Assembly: GCF_000337215.1 (NCBI RefSeq)
Contig: NZ_AOHZ01000106.1
Location: forward strand, 1-40,639
Origin: Natronolimnohabitans innermongolicus JCM 12255
GTDB lineage: Archaea; Halobacteriota; Halobacteria; Halobacteriales; Natrialbaceae
DNA length: 40,639 nt
Reading direction: 5' to 3'
The number at the start of each line of letters is the position of its first letter. Within the stretch, counting starts at the first letter, position 1. Position numbers and translations under genes: made by a program. Of this stretch, positions 1 to 8,159 are shown piece after piece. Under the pieces are notes generated by a model. The model was not told the origin of the DNA. It saw only the letters and a list, made by a program, of their open reading frames with translations, and did not search any database.

Positions 1-1015
1 GATCGGTCACGTTCACCAGCCCGCCAACGTACTCCTGGCGCCGTCGCTGCCAGCGGTCGGCGACCTCGTCGCCATCGGCGGCGAGAAGCTCGAGGACGCG
101 CTCGCGAAGCGGCAGGTAGTCGTCGAACTGCTCGGCGAGTCCCGCCCGCTCGAGTTCCCGGAACTCGCCGTACTCGTGGTCGTCGCTGCCGCGGTAGCGA
201 AACGACGGCGTGCCGAGGAGGGCAGCCTCGGTGACCATCGTTCCCGTGTCCGCGACCAGCATGTCGGCCTCGGCCATCGCGTCGTGGATCAGCGCGGGAT
301 GGAGGTCGTACTCGCGCGCGGGCAACTCGTCGAGGGCCATCCGCCCGCTCTCGTCGGAGACGAACACCGTCGCGTGCTCGCTCACCCGTTCGATCAGATC
401 ACGGCGCTGCTCCGGACCGAATCCCTCGAGGCCGGCGTCACAGAGCGCGTCGAGGGCGTTGAACCGCGCGAGGACGTACGGCTCGTCGGCGTCGACGCCG
501 AGGCGGTCGCGAACGGTCGGATCGGGGTCGAAGACATCGGGGTGGAGATAGGCACACTCGGTGACGCCCTCGAACGTGTAGTGGGCGTCGCCGAGGTCGC
601 GGCGCATCGCCGCCGGCGAGAGGATGCAGTCGGCGAACGGTTTGGACACCAGATAGTTGACGTCGGCCGGCTCGTCGTCGACGACGAGGACCACCGGCGT
701 CCGGGTGAGCGTCCCCGCGTAGGCGGCGTAGGGTCCGCGGCCGAAGACGACGTCGGGATCGAACCGCCGCGCCTCACGGGCGATCGTGACGAACTGGTCG
801 CCGAACTCGCGGGCGATCCGGAGCCGCGAGGAGCGCTCCGTACCGTGCTCGCCGTAGACTCGGTACGGCATCTCGAAAAAATCGAGCAAGTCCGTCGTAC
901 AGGCGTACTCGCGAGTTAACACGAGGACGTCGTGTCCTGCCGACTCGAGTCGGGAGACGGCGTGTCGGTACAGGTGGACGTGAGCGGGTGTGTTCGCGAA
1001 GACGAGGATCTTCAT
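1..1015 (-). CDS. DUF354 family protein, copy 1 (C-terminus cut by window edge)
   Basis: The frame opens at ATG 1015 (MKILVFANTPAHVHLYRH) and stays open to base 1, so the last part of the gene lies outside the window. About 338 residues are visible. The protein is close to the neighbour at 1186-2292 over its whole length and belongs to the DUF354 group, whose fold resembles GT-B glycosyltransferases and UDP-GlcNAc 2-epimerases. Visible family-like segments are the N-terminal beta strand with an AHVHLYRH turn, DPDVVFGRGPYAAY in the first domain, and VADTGTM plus LLGTP in the second. The role is inferred to be sugar-nucleotide or glycan chemistry from the fold and from its place in a glycan cluster; the reaction is unknown. 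The start is supported by a TATA-like box 27-34 nt upstream. Confidence 0.85.
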   Translation of the reverse strand, partial: MKILVFANTPAHVHLYRHAVSRLESAGHDVLVLTREYACTTDLLDFFEMPYRVYGEHGTERSSRLRIAREFGDQFVTIAREARRFDPDVVFGRGPYAAYAGTLTRTPVVLVVDDEPADVNYLVSKPFADCILSPAAMRRDLGDAHYTFEGVTECAYLHPDVFDPDPTVRDRLGVDADEPYVLARFNALDALCDAGLEGFGPEQRRDLIERVSEHATVFVSDESGRMALDELPAREYDLHPALIHDAMAEADMLVADTGTMVTEAALLGTPSFRYRGSDDHEYGEFRELERAGLAEQFDDYLPLRERVLELLAADGDEVADRWQRRRQEYVGGLVNVTD

Positions 1016-1041
1016 TGAAAGACAGTGTCTCGAGTCGATGC

Positions 1042-1062
1042 TTTGTAATCCGGCGACTATAC
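1042..1062 (-). promoter_or_regulatory. Promoter of DUF354 copy 1 (GTATAG-N7-ATTACAAA)
   Basis: On the minus strand ATTACAAA lies 27-34 nt upstream of ATG 1015, the spacing expected of a TATA-like box for a leaderless transcript. GTATAG lies seven bases further upstream. The same bipartite arrangement, with the same distance to the start codon, precedes the second DUF354 gene. Confidence 0.6.
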
Positions 1063-1185
1063 TGGGTTGAATAGGGCCTCGGTCGACCGAAACCGCGCTG
1101 ACGGCGAGACGACGCGCCACCTATCCACACAGCAGCAGGTCGACGTGTCAGTACCACGCGTCGGATCCCCGAAACGGGGACGACG

Positions 1186-2292
1186 TTAGAACGGCATCCG
1201 TTCGTGGCGGGGCTGCAACGCACCCCGTATCGAGGGATTCAACCGCTCGACCGAGCCGCGGGATTCGGCGACCTCGACCAGCAGATCGGCCAGGTTCACC
1301 AGTTCGCTGACGTACGCCCGGCGTCGCTGTTGCCACCGGTCCGTGACGCCGTCGGCCTCGAGGAGGTCGACGACGCGCCGGCGCAACGAATCGTACTCAG
1401 CGAACTGTTCGGCGAGTCCCGCCTGCTCGAGTTCCCGAAACTCGCCGTACTCGTAGTCGTCGCTGCCGCGATACCGGACCGCCGGGGTGCCGAGGAGGGC
1501 GGCCTCGTTGATCATCGTCCCCGTATCCGCGACCACCAGATCGGCCTCGGCCATCGCGTCGTGGATCAGCGCGGGGTGGAGGTCGTACTCGCGCGCGGGC
1601 AACTCGTCTATGGACATTCGCCCACTCTCGTCGGAGACGAACACCGTCGCGTGCTCGCTCACCCGCTCGATCAGGTCCCGGCGCTGTGCCGGATCGAATC
1701 CCTCGAGATCCGTATCGTGGAGGGCATCGAGAGCGTTGAACCGCACGACAGCGTACGGCTCGTCGGCATCGACGTCGAGGCGGTCGCGAACGGTCGGGTC
1801 GGGGTCGAAGACGTCGGGGTGGAGATAGGCACACTCCTTGAACCCCTCGAACGTGTAGTGGGCGTCGCCGAGGTCGCGACGCGTCACTTCCGGCGAGAGG
1901 ATGCAGTCCGCGAACGGTCGGGAGACGGTGTGGTTGAAATCGCCGGGTTCGTCGTCGAGGACGAGAACGACCGGCGACCGGGTGAGCGTCCCCGCGTAGG
2001 CGGCGTAGGGTCCACGGCCGAAGACGACGTCCGGATCGAACCGCCGCGCTTCGCGGGCGATCGTGACGACCTGTCCGCCGAGTTCGCGACCGAACCGAAG
2101 CCGCGAGTAGCGATCGGTTCCATGGGAGCCGTAGACCCGGTACGACATCTCGAAGAAGTCGAGTAAGTCCGTCGTACAGGCGTACTCGCGAGTCAGCACG
2201 AGGACGTCGTGGCCCGCCGCCTCGAGTCGGTCGACGACGTGTCGATACAGGTGAACGTGAGCGGGGGTGTTTGCAAAGACGAGTATCTTCAT
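1186..2292 (-). CDS. DUF354 family protein, copy 2
   Basis: The gene encodes 368 residues starting MKILVFANTPAHVHLYRH at ATG 2292. An upstream in-frame start at 2331 would add 13 residues but would swallow the promoter box, so it is rejected. The two-domain GT-B-like layout is visible: an N-terminal Rossmann-type half with DPDVVFGRGPYAAY, and a C-terminal half with VADTGTM and AALLGTPAVRYRGSDD. The protein is a tandem paralogue of the gene at 1-1015, nearly identical in many stretches. No transmembrane segment or signal peptide is seen, so it should be cytoplasmic. It probably acts on a sugar nucleotide or glycan intermediate in this surface-glycan locus, but the exact reaction cannot be read from sequence. 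Confidence 0.88.
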   Translation of the reverse strand: MKILVFANTPAHVHLYRHVVDRLEAAGHDVLVLTREYACTTDLLDFFEMSYRVYGSHGTDRYSRLRFGRELGGQVVTIAREARRFDPDVVFGRGPYAAYAGTLTRSPVVLVLDDEPGDFNHTVSRPFADCILSPEVTRRDLGDAHYTFEGFKECAYLHPDVFDPDPTVRDRLDVDADEPYAVVRFNALDALHDTDLEGFDPAQRRDLIERVSEHATVFVSDESGRMSIDELPAREYDLHPALIHDAMAEADLVVADTGTMINEAALLGTPAVRYRGSDDYEYGEFRELEQAGLAEQFAEYDSLRRRVVDLLEADGVTDRWQQRRRAYVSELVNLADLLVEVAESRGSVERLNPSIRGALQPRHERMPF

Positions 2293-2318
2293 CGACGAAC
2301 AATTCCGTCGAACGATAT

Positions 2319-2339
2319 TTTGTAATAACACGACTATAC
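2319..2339 (-). promoter_or_regulatory. Promoter of DUF354 copy 2 (GTATAG-N7-ATTACAAA)
   Basis: ATTACAAA occupies 27-34 nt upstream of ATG 2292 on the minus strand, preceded seven bases upstream by GTATAG. From the T of TATAG to the start codon is exactly 46 nt in both DUF354 genes, so the duplication included the promoter without gaps. Confidence 0.6.
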
Positions 2340-2735
2340 CGTCACCATCGACGACAGCTTGGGCGAGGTATGGCCTGAGCGTGCCGTTTTATGGCGTACT
2401 CCGGCACGAACGAGTTGCGGCTCAACGCAGTTGGTCGCGTGGTCGCCGCGTCTCAGCAGCGACCGACTACCGAGTCCTTACCGGCCGCGTATGGAGTTGC
2501 AGAATCGAGAATCAAGTCACTGAACGGGACGGGACAGCCAGTAGAGACGGCGTAGTCGGACGTTCGTGGACGCTCTCGATCTCGGACGAACCTATACGAG
2601 TACGTGAAGATAACCGGATCGTGAGCGAACGTGTCGAACTCCCTACCGTACGTATCCAGTGATTGACCGACCCTGTAGTGCGACTGTTCTCTCTATAACA
2701 AAACACCGTCGACTGGTAGCCTCGGTCAGTCGGCA
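2340..2735. other. Divergent intergenic region
   Basis: This gap of about 400 bases separates the minus-strand DUF354 gene from the plus-strand glycosyltransferase. Short open frames cross it, but none has protein-like composition. The only element I can support is the TATA-like box of the glycosyltransferase at 2695-2702. Confidence 0.5.
2695..2702 (+). promoter_or_regulatory. ATAACAAA box upstream of the glycosyltransferase
   Basis: ATAACAAA ends 33 nt before ATG 2736. A transcript starting about 27 nt downstream of the box would have a leader of at most a few bases. It is one of five exact copies of this box found upstream of genes in the glycan locus. Confidence 0.5.
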
Positions 2736-3701
2736 ATGCACGTCCTCACTCTTACGACCAACGCCGACGCACCGTTTATGAACCAGCAGATGAGCGAACT
2801 CGAGCGACGCGGGGTCTCCTTTACCACGCTCCCGATTTCGGGCGAGGCCAGCGACGTCACCTCTCGCAGTCCGGTCGACTACCTTCGGACGCTTCCAAAG
2901 GTGCTCACCGAGGCGGGGAACAACTACGACCTGATCCACGCACACTACGGATTGACGGCGCCGATTGCGCTCTCGCAGCTTCGAACGCCTGTGGTGTTGT
3001 CCCTGTGGGGGTCCGACGTTCACGGGCCGACCAAACCCGTAAGCAGCGCGTGTGCGCCGCTGTGTGACGACGTGATCGTCATGTCCGAGGAGATGCGCGA
3101 GGAACTCGGCCGCGACTGTCGGGTGATCCCCGACGGCGTCGACCTCGAGCAGTTCCAACCCGACTCGCAGGAGCGAGCGCGCGAGCGGGTCGGCTGGGAC
3201 GACACCGGCGACGCCTACCAGGTGCTGTTTCCGTACCGGCCCGGTCGGACGGTCAAGAACTTTCCGCGGGCCGAGCGAGTCGCCAGCGCCGCCGAGCGAC
3301 TGCTCGATCGACCGATCGACCTCCGCGTCGTCCACGAGGTCGACCACGAGACCGTTCCCGACTACATGAACGCCGCCGACGCGCTCTTGCTTACGTCTCG
3401 CAGCGAGGGGTCGCCGAACTCGGTCAAGGAGGCGATGGCCTGTAACCTCCCCGTCGTCGCGACCGACGTCGGCGACGTTCGGGAGCGACTCGCCGACGTC
3501 GAGCCCTCGTACGTCGGCGCCACCGACGCCGAACTCGTCGAGGGACTGGTCGACGTGCTCCGTCGCGAGGAGCGCTCGAACGGCCGCGACGCCGCCCGCG
3601 AGGTCAGCATCGAACGCACAACCGACCGAATTCTCGAGGTCTACGAGCGAGTCAGCGGGACGACGGTCGAACCGCCCCGCGAACCGGCGACGATCGAGTG
3701 A
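2736..3701 (+). CDS. GT-B glycosyltransferase, group 1 (GT4-like)
   Basis: The 321-residue protein has the two Rossmann-like halves of GT-B glycosyltransferases. The first half runs from MHVLTLTTNADAPF through DLIHAHYGLTAP and SLWGSDVHGP. The linker has the typical VIPDGVDLEQFQPD segment (near residues 131-144). The donor-binding half contains the E-x7-E-type motif in SEGSPNSVKEAMACNLPVVATDVGD. That pattern is typical of retaining enzymes that use NDP-sugars, so it most likely adds a sugar to a glycan intermediate on the cytoplasmic face. At 321 residues it is a little shorter than the usual 350-400, mostly in the first domain. It is a monocistronic gene with its own TATA-like box. Donor and acceptor are unknown. 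Confidence 0.92.
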   Translation: MHVLTLTTNADAPFMNQQMSELERRGVSFTTLPISGEASDVTSRSPVDYLRTLPKVLTEAGNNYDLIHAHYGLTAPIALSQLRTPVVLSLWGSDVHGPTKPVSSACAPLCDDVIVMSEEMREELGRDCRVIPDGVDLEQFQPDSQERARERVGWDDTGDAYQVLFPYRPGRTVKNFPRAERVASAAERLLDRPIDLRVVHEVDHETVPDYMNAADALLLTSRSEGSPNSVKEAMACNLPVVATDVGDVRERLADVEPSYVGATDAELVEGLVDVLRREERSNGRDAAREVSIERTTDRILEVYERVSGTTVEPPREPATIE

Positions 3702-3743
3702 GCGGTCGCTTTTGCTCGGGTCGAGCTCGAGTTCGAAGAGAAG

Positions 3744-3762
3744 CGCAAAAAACTATTTTGCG
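3744..3762. promoter_or_regulatory. Inverted repeat upstream of the winged-helix gene (candidate operator)
   Basis: CGCAAAA (3744-3750) and TTTTGCG (3756-3762) form a perfect 7-bp inverted repeat with a 5-nt spacer, 39-57 nt upstream of ATG 3801. The position suits a binding site for a dimeric repressor, possibly the winged-helix protein encoded just downstream. It could instead be a weak transcription end for the glycosyltransferase gene, whose stop lies 42 nt away. Confidence 0.45.
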
Positions 3763-3800
3763 TGCTAAAACATATGTTTCCACAGCGCGTCGATCGAGGT

Positions 3801-4394
3801 ATGAGCGAAAACGGGCCTCGTCCGGCGGACATCGATCCGTTTCCGGAGACAGACGCGAACACGGCCGTACAGGAAGCCGCTGAAGCGGAGTGGACGGCCG
3901 CGACGACGGCGTTCGAACGCGTCGAATCGGTCCTCAGTCGGACGACCGATTGGCAGAGTGCCAGCGAGATCGCCGAGCGGGCCCGAGTATCGGAGCCAAC
4001 CGCTCGGAAACACCTCATGGCACTCGCTGAGACCGGACGTGCGGCGATGAGCGATACCGGCAACGGTACTCGGTTCAAACGAGACCCCGATCGACGGCGG
4101 CTCGAGCGCATCCAGCAACTCGCAGACGAACATTCGCGTGCGGAACTGGAGCGTGCTGTACGGGAGATGAAGGCGCGGGTTCGCGAGTTCGAAGACGAGT
4201 ACGACGCCACGAGCCCCGACGAGCTCGTCGACCGACTCGAGCCGGACGACGAGGCTGGGTGGAACATCCTTTCTCGATGGCGGACGACGCGCCGTAATCT
4301 CGCGTTCGCGAAAACGGCGCTCTCGTTCGCTGAAACCCGGGTCGTTGACGCGATGAGTACGGGGGAAGATCGATCGATCGAGGAGAATGCCTGA
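3801..4394 (+). CDS. Winged-helix DNA-binding protein (possible antitoxin/regulator)
   Basis: The 197-residue protein starts at ATG 3801 (MSENGPRPADIDPFPETD); the longer frame from 3762 runs through the inverted repeat and is disfavoured. Residues about 45-85 hold a helix-turn-helix: WQSASEIAERARVSEPTARK, followed by a wing. The C-terminal half is charged and helical (RELERAVREMKARVREFEDEY type), suited to dimerisation. Its last codons overlap the start of the next gene (ATG 4387), so the two are translated together. Small winged-helix proteins of this kind, with a helical tail and a coupled partner, are common in haloarchaea. The pairing with a TumE-like gene suggests an antitoxin that represses its own promoter, which is inference. 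Confidence 0.78.
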   Translation: MSENGPRPADIDPFPETDANTAVQEAAEAEWTAATTAFERVESVLSRTTDWQSASEIAERARVSEPTARKHLMALAETGRAAMSDTGNGTRFKRDPDRRRLERIQQLADEHSRAELERAVREMKARVREFEDEYDATSPDELVDRLEPDDEAGWNILSRWRTTRRNLAFAKTALSFAETRVVDAMSTGEDRSIEENA

Positions 4395-4836
4395 CTCCTC
4401 GGAGCGTGGGCCAGTCGACTGGAACGCGTTACAAACGGTCGAACGAATCTTCCGCGATCGCCTTGACGGACTGGTGGCGGAAACGACGTACGACCCGAAC
4501 GCCATCGATCCGGTCGAGTTACGCATCACACTCGCCGTCGGCTTCGAAAACGGTCGAAGCCGATTCGACATCCAGTGGTGGACAAATCACGGGTACAAAT
4601 ACCACTACAGTGAGAGCGAGAGCGATCTCGAGTTTCGGTTCGGGTGGGAAACTCGACCGAGAACGACGTATCCGGAGAAGCACTTCCACCCGCCGACGAA
4701 TACGACAGAACATCGCGAATCGTGCATTCGACACGAGGTTCCGGAACTGGTCACACTCGCGGTTATCAAGTGTTGGTGGACCGCCCTCGAGGCGGAGGAT
4801 CCGTCGCTGCTGAACGACCTCGACGAGCCGCCCTAA
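4387..4836 (+). CDS. TumE-like small protein (candidate toxin)
   Basis: This 149-residue protein overlaps the upstream winged-helix gene by 8 bases. The central block reads YKYHYSESESDLEFRFGWE, then P-EKHFHPP and a downstream ELVTLAV helix. That order (YxYHY, an R/F-rich strand, a P-x-KHxH segment) recalls the TumE toxin family (DUF6516), in which the toxin is encoded next to a helix-turn-helix antitoxin. TumE proteins are usually 100-130 residues, so the length is compatible. I recognise this by pattern only, at moderate strength. No signal peptide or membrane segment is seen. The coupled reading frames and the small size support a two-gene toxin-antitoxin-like module sitting between glycan genes. 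Confidence 0.7.
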   Translation: MPDSSERGPVDWNALQTVERIFRDRLDGLVAETTYDPNAIDPVELRITLAVGFENGRSRFDIQWWTNHGYKYHYSESESDLEFRFGWETRPRTTYPEKHFHPPTNTTEHRESCIRHEVPELVTLAVIKCWWTALEAEDPSLLNDLDEPP

Positions 4837-4923
4837 CGGATCTCACAGACAGGTGGGACCGGAGAGTCAGTCTCCGCCAGTTCGAGCGAAACGACACAGC
4901 AAAAACCGCAAGTGGAATCCGTA

Positions 4924-5898
4924 TCAGGCTTCCTCGCGGTACCACTCGACCGTCTCCGGCAGGTGGTCCTCGATCGGTCGATACTCGTAACCCAGTTCGG
5001 CCTGGGCCTTCGCCGAGGTGTAGAACATCCGCTCGGTCGCGAGCTGGGCCATCTGACGGTCGAAGGGGAACATCCGCACGCCGGCGACGGCGCTCGCGGC
5101 CTCGGCGACCGGCCCCGCGGCGTGGATTGCGAGGGCTGGCACCTGAATCCGCGCCGGCGAGCCGTCGAGCGCGTGGGAGATCCGCGAGACGGCCTGCCGG
5201 TAGGTCAGGTTCTCGCCGCCGAGGATGTAGTGTTCGCCGTTTTCACCCTTCTCAGCGGCCAGGAGGATGCCGTCGACGACGTCCGAGACGCCGACGATGC
5301 TCAGCCCGCCGGGGAGATACGCCGGCATCGTGCGCTCGAGGCCCATCGAGAGCAACTGGACGGTGAACGCCTCGTCGCCGGGTCCGAAGATCGACGTGGG
5401 GTGGACGGTGACGGCCTCGCCGTCAGTGTCGGCGTACTCGTCGACCAGTTGCTCGGCGTCGGCCTTTGAGGCCTGGTAGGCGCCGACGGGGGTGGCGACG
5501 TCGGACTCGTCGGCGGCGGCGGTGCCGTCGACCCGACGGGTCCCGGACGTGCTCGTGAAGACGAGTCGGCCGACGTCGCCGTCGCGGCAGGCCTCGAGGA
5601 CGTTTTCGGTGCCCTCGACGTTGACGCGGTAGACGGTGTCGGGTCCCGCAGACCAGAGGCCGATTCCGGCGAGGTGGAAGACGACGTCGGCGCCGTCGAC
5701 CAGTTCGCGCAGGGTGTCGGTCTCGAAGAGGTCGCCGACGTACCACTCGATCTCCTCGAGATCGGCGAGTTCGCCCCGATCCGAGGAGGGACGGCTCATC
5801 GCTCGGACGTCCCAGCCGTCGGCGACGAGTCGCCGACAGAGGTGGGTGCCGAGAAAGCCCGTCGCGCCGGTGACGGCGGCTGTTCGTCCGCCGGTCAT
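4924..5898 (-). CDS. NAD(P)-dependent epimerase/dehydratase (extended SDR)
   Basis: The 324-residue protein begins MTGGRTAAVTGATGFLGTHLCR, which contains the GxxGxxG dinucleotide-binding motif. YQASK gives the catalytic Tyr and Lys (YxxxK), with the preceding TSTSGT supplying the Ser/Thr. Downstream, PTSIFGPGD is the usual extended-SDR substrate loop. Such enzymes epimerise, dehydrate or reduce sugar nucleotides such as UDP- or dTDP-hexoses, but some act on other substrates. It is the last gene of a three-gene minus-strand operon, overlapping the DUF362 gene by 4 bases. The context points to sugar-nucleotide conversion for the glycan made by this cluster. Confidence 0.92.
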   Translation of the reverse strand: MTGGRTAAVTGATGFLGTHLCRRLVADGWDVRAMSRPSSDRGELADLEEIEWYVGDLFETDTLRELVDGADVVFHLAGIGLWSAGPDTVYRVNVEGTENVLEACRDGDVGRLVFTSTSGTRRVDGTAAADESDVATPVGAYQASKADAEQLVDEYADTDGEAVTVHPTSIFGPGDEAFTVQLLSMGLERTMPAYLPGGLSIVGVSDVVDGILLAAEKGENGEHYILGGENLTYRQAVSRISHALDGSPARIQVPALAIHAAGPVAEAASAVAGVRMFPFDRQMAQLATERMFYTSAKAQAELGYEYRPIEDHLPETVEWYREEA

Positions 5899-6833
5899 CG
5901 TCGCTGGGTGAACTGTGGCGGGACGGCGTCGCCGGCCACGGCGGCGTACACCCGGTAAGCGGTCGTCACGAGGGGGTTGACCTCGTCGCGCGGCGGGAGT
6001 CCGCCCTCCGGAATGCGACGACGGAGCGACGCGAGGTCGACGGCCGGCTCGTCGGTCACGCTCTCGACGGTCACCGACTCCTCGGCCGCCTCGACGGTGC
6101 GTCGGAGGACGGGATCCTCCTCGACGGCCCGGGAGAGCAGCGACGAGCCGACCGCGTCGATCTGTGCGGCCGGGCCGGCAAACAGCGCGTCAGCGGCGAC
6201 CGGATCGCCGCCGTAGGCGATCGTCGCGTCGAGCACGGAGAGGTCGGGTTTGACCGCTCGCTCCGCCGCGACCGCGGCGTCGTCGGCGTCGGCGACGCTG
6301 CCGACGAGTCGACCGAGCGTTCGCAGTCCGCCCGAGACGGGACCGTCCTCCGTCGGCCGGAGCGTGGGCACGAGGACGACGGTGCTCTCGAGCAAGCGCT
6401 CGGGAACCGCGATCGAAACGCGCTCGTCGCCGACCGTGACGACCGTATCCCGGTGGTCGTCGTCGGCGAGGTCGACGAGGTCGGCGTCGAAGCGGTCGGC
6501 GATGGCGGGGTAGCCGAGGTACTCGGCGGTTCGATCGAAGGCGATCCGATCGTCGGTCGCGCCGGCGATTCCGATCTCGGCGTCGGTCCAGTCCGAGAGG
6601 CGGTCGGCAATCGAGCCGACGACGGCGGGATCGGTCACCATCCCCGACGACGGGTGAAACGGGTAGTGCGTGTCGGGAACGAGCGTGATCCGGTCGCCCG
6701 CGGTCAGCGAGCTCGCGTGGCCCTCGAGGACCGACCGAATCGGCGACTCGAGGGTCGCCAGTCGACGGTCGACGTCGGGCGCCCAGCCGCCCTGCCGGTT
6801 CGGCGTTTCGACGCCGGCGAGGTGGACGCTCAT
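5895..6833 (-). CDS. DUF362-type protein
   Basis: The 312-residue protein overlaps both neighbours by 4 bases (stop/start overlaps), so it is the middle gene of an operon with the Gfo/Idh oxidoreductase and the SDR epimerase. The segment ITLVPDTHYPFHPSSGMVTD, then PAVVGSIADRL, is like the DUF362 core (normally VKPN followed by a TDP segment and a helix). A second piece, VLVPTLRPTEDGPVSGGLR, may correspond to the later conserved strand. DUF362 proteins often carry ferredoxin-type cysteines, but none are present here. The biochemical role is unknown. Operon membership with two sugar-type oxidoreductases suggests a step in modifying the same substrate. Confidence 0.72.
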   Translation of the reverse strand: MSVHLAGVETPNRQGGWAPDVDRRLATLESPIRSVLEGHASSLTAGDRITLVPDTHYPFHPSSGMVTDPAVVGSIADRLSDWTDAEIGIAGATDDRIAFDRTAEYLGYPAIADRFDADLVDLADDDHRDTVVTVGDERVSIAVPERLLESTVVLVPTLRPTEDGPVSGGLRTLGRLVGSVADADDAAVAAERAVKPDLSVLDATIAYGGDPVAADALFAGPAAQIDAVGSSLLSRAVEEDPVLRRTVEAAEESVTVESVTDEPAVDLASLRRRIPEGGLPPRDEVNPLVTTAYRVYAAVAGDAVPPQFTQRR

Positions 6834-7972
6834 GTCGTCACCTCCGGCGTCTCGAGGGTGGCGTCTGCCGCCTCGTCCTCGCTTTCACCGTCGCCCTCGC
6901 TCTCGCTCTCGGCGGCCAGCTCGTAGGCGGTCTCGGTGAGTTCGAGCGTGCGCAGGCCGTCCCGGCCGTCGACCGGCGGCGTCTCGCCCTCGCGGATCGC
7001 CTCACAGAAGTCTTCCAGCGCGTCGTAGTGGGCCTGCAGGTAGAACGTCGGCCCGAAGACGTCCGTCTCACCGCCGGTAAATCGGTTCACGACGTTCGTC
7101 AGCGCGGACGTCGCCGCGCCCGCGTAGAAGTTTCCGGGCATGTGATCTTTGTTACTGATCGTTCCAGTCACGCCCTCGAGTCGCAGTCGCGTGTTGACCT
7201 CGGGAAGCTGTTCCCACTGGTAGGTCCCGCAGTGGAGCGTGATCGTGGTGTCGGTCTCGGGCGCCCGGAGCATCACCGTCGCGGCGTCCTCGGCGGGGAT
7301 GTCGAGGCTCTTTCCCATCGTCGCGTCGACGACCTCGAGGTCGCCGAAGAGCCACTCGAGGACGTCGAAGCAGTGGACGCCGAGCTCGACGAGCGAGCCG
7401 CCGCCGGCCGCGTCGGGGTCCATCGGCCACTCGGGCGGCGCCTCGTCGGCCGGCGGTTTGCCGAGCGGGTGGTCGTTGAGCCGCGTAATCGAGGCGTAGG
7501 GGACGTGGCCGACGCTGCCGTCCTGATAGGCCTCCTTGACGCCCGCCATATCGGGCTGGTAGCGCAGCGTGTGGTCGACGCCGACCGCGATCCCCGCCTC
7601 CTCGGCGGTCTCGAGCATTTCCTCCGCCTCCTCGACCGAGCGGGCGAGGGGCTTCTCGACGAAGACGTCGACGCCGTGGGCCGCGGCCTCCTCGACCGCG
7701 TCGGCGTGGAGAAACGGCGGGAGGGCGACGACGACGGCGTCGAGGTCGTCCTCGTGTTCGAGCAGCGTCGCGTAGTCGTCGTACGTTCGCGCGACGCCGG
7801 CGCTCTCGGCCCGGTCGCGGTTCTCGGGGACCGCATCGGCGGCCGCGGGAACCGTCACCTCGGGCATCGAAAGCGCCGATTTCAGGTGTACCATGCCGAT
7901 GTTGCCGACGCCGAGCACGCCGAGCGTGAGCGCGCTCGAGTCGGTCCACCGACGGAGAACTGTCCGTACCAT
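6830..7972 (-). CDS. Gfo/Idh/MocA family oxidoreductase
   Basis: The protein of 380 residues starts at ATG 7972 (MVRTVLRRWTDSSALTLG). The much longer open frame to 8266 has no support and would cover the promoter. The N-terminal Rossmann domain shows LTLGVLGVGNIGMVHLKS (GxGxxG). The family motif EKPLARS (EKP) follows, then the C-terminal alpha/beta domain with DHTLRYQPDMAGVKEA and GGGSLVELGVHCFDVLEWLF, whose D and H belong to the catalytic region of the family. These enzymes oxidise or reduce sugars and sugar nucleotides with NAD(P). It is the first gene of an operon with a DUF362 protein and an SDR epimerase. The C-terminal tail after the catalytic domain is highly acidic, as often in haloarchaea. 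Confidence 0.93.
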   Translation of the reverse strand: MVRTVLRRWTDSSALTLGVLGVGNIGMVHLKSALSMPEVTVPAAADAVPENRDRAESAGVARTYDDYATLLEHEDDLDAVVVALPPFLHADAVEEAAAHGVDVFVEKPLARSVEEAEEMLETAEEAGIAVGVDHTLRYQPDMAGVKEAYQDGSVGHVPYASITRLNDHPLGKPPADEAPPEWPMDPDAAGGGSLVELGVHCFDVLEWLFGDLEVVDATMGKSLDIPAEDAATVMLRAPETDTTITLHCGTYQWEQLPEVNTRLRLEGVTGTISNKDHMPGNFYAGAATSALTNVVNRFTGGETDVFGPTFYLQAHYDALEDFCEAIREGETPPVDGRDGLRTLELTETAYELAAESESEGDGESEDEAADATLETPEVTT

Positions 7973-7999
7973 CTGGCCGAGAACGGACCGGGAGCGGGC

Positions 8000-8007
8000 T
8001 TTGTTAT
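8000..8007 (-). promoter_or_regulatory. ATAACAAA promoter box of the oxidoreductase operon
   Basis: On the minus strand ATAACAAA lies 28-35 nt upstream of ATG 7972, correct spacing for a leaderless transcript. A GGTATG stretch lies just upstream, recalling the GTATAG half of the DUF354 promoters. The box decides the start at 7972 in favour of the short form. Confidence 0.6.
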
Positions 8008-8159
8008 CGTCGCCATACCCGGCGGTAGCGGGCGGTAGAAGGTGCCTTCCAGAAGCGGTGTCGAGCCGACAACTCCGCGAGACAGGCCGATTGACCGGGC
8101 AAGCCACACGACCGGGCGGACCGGAACCGGGCGACGACCGTCCCAGTCGATCCGTCGAA

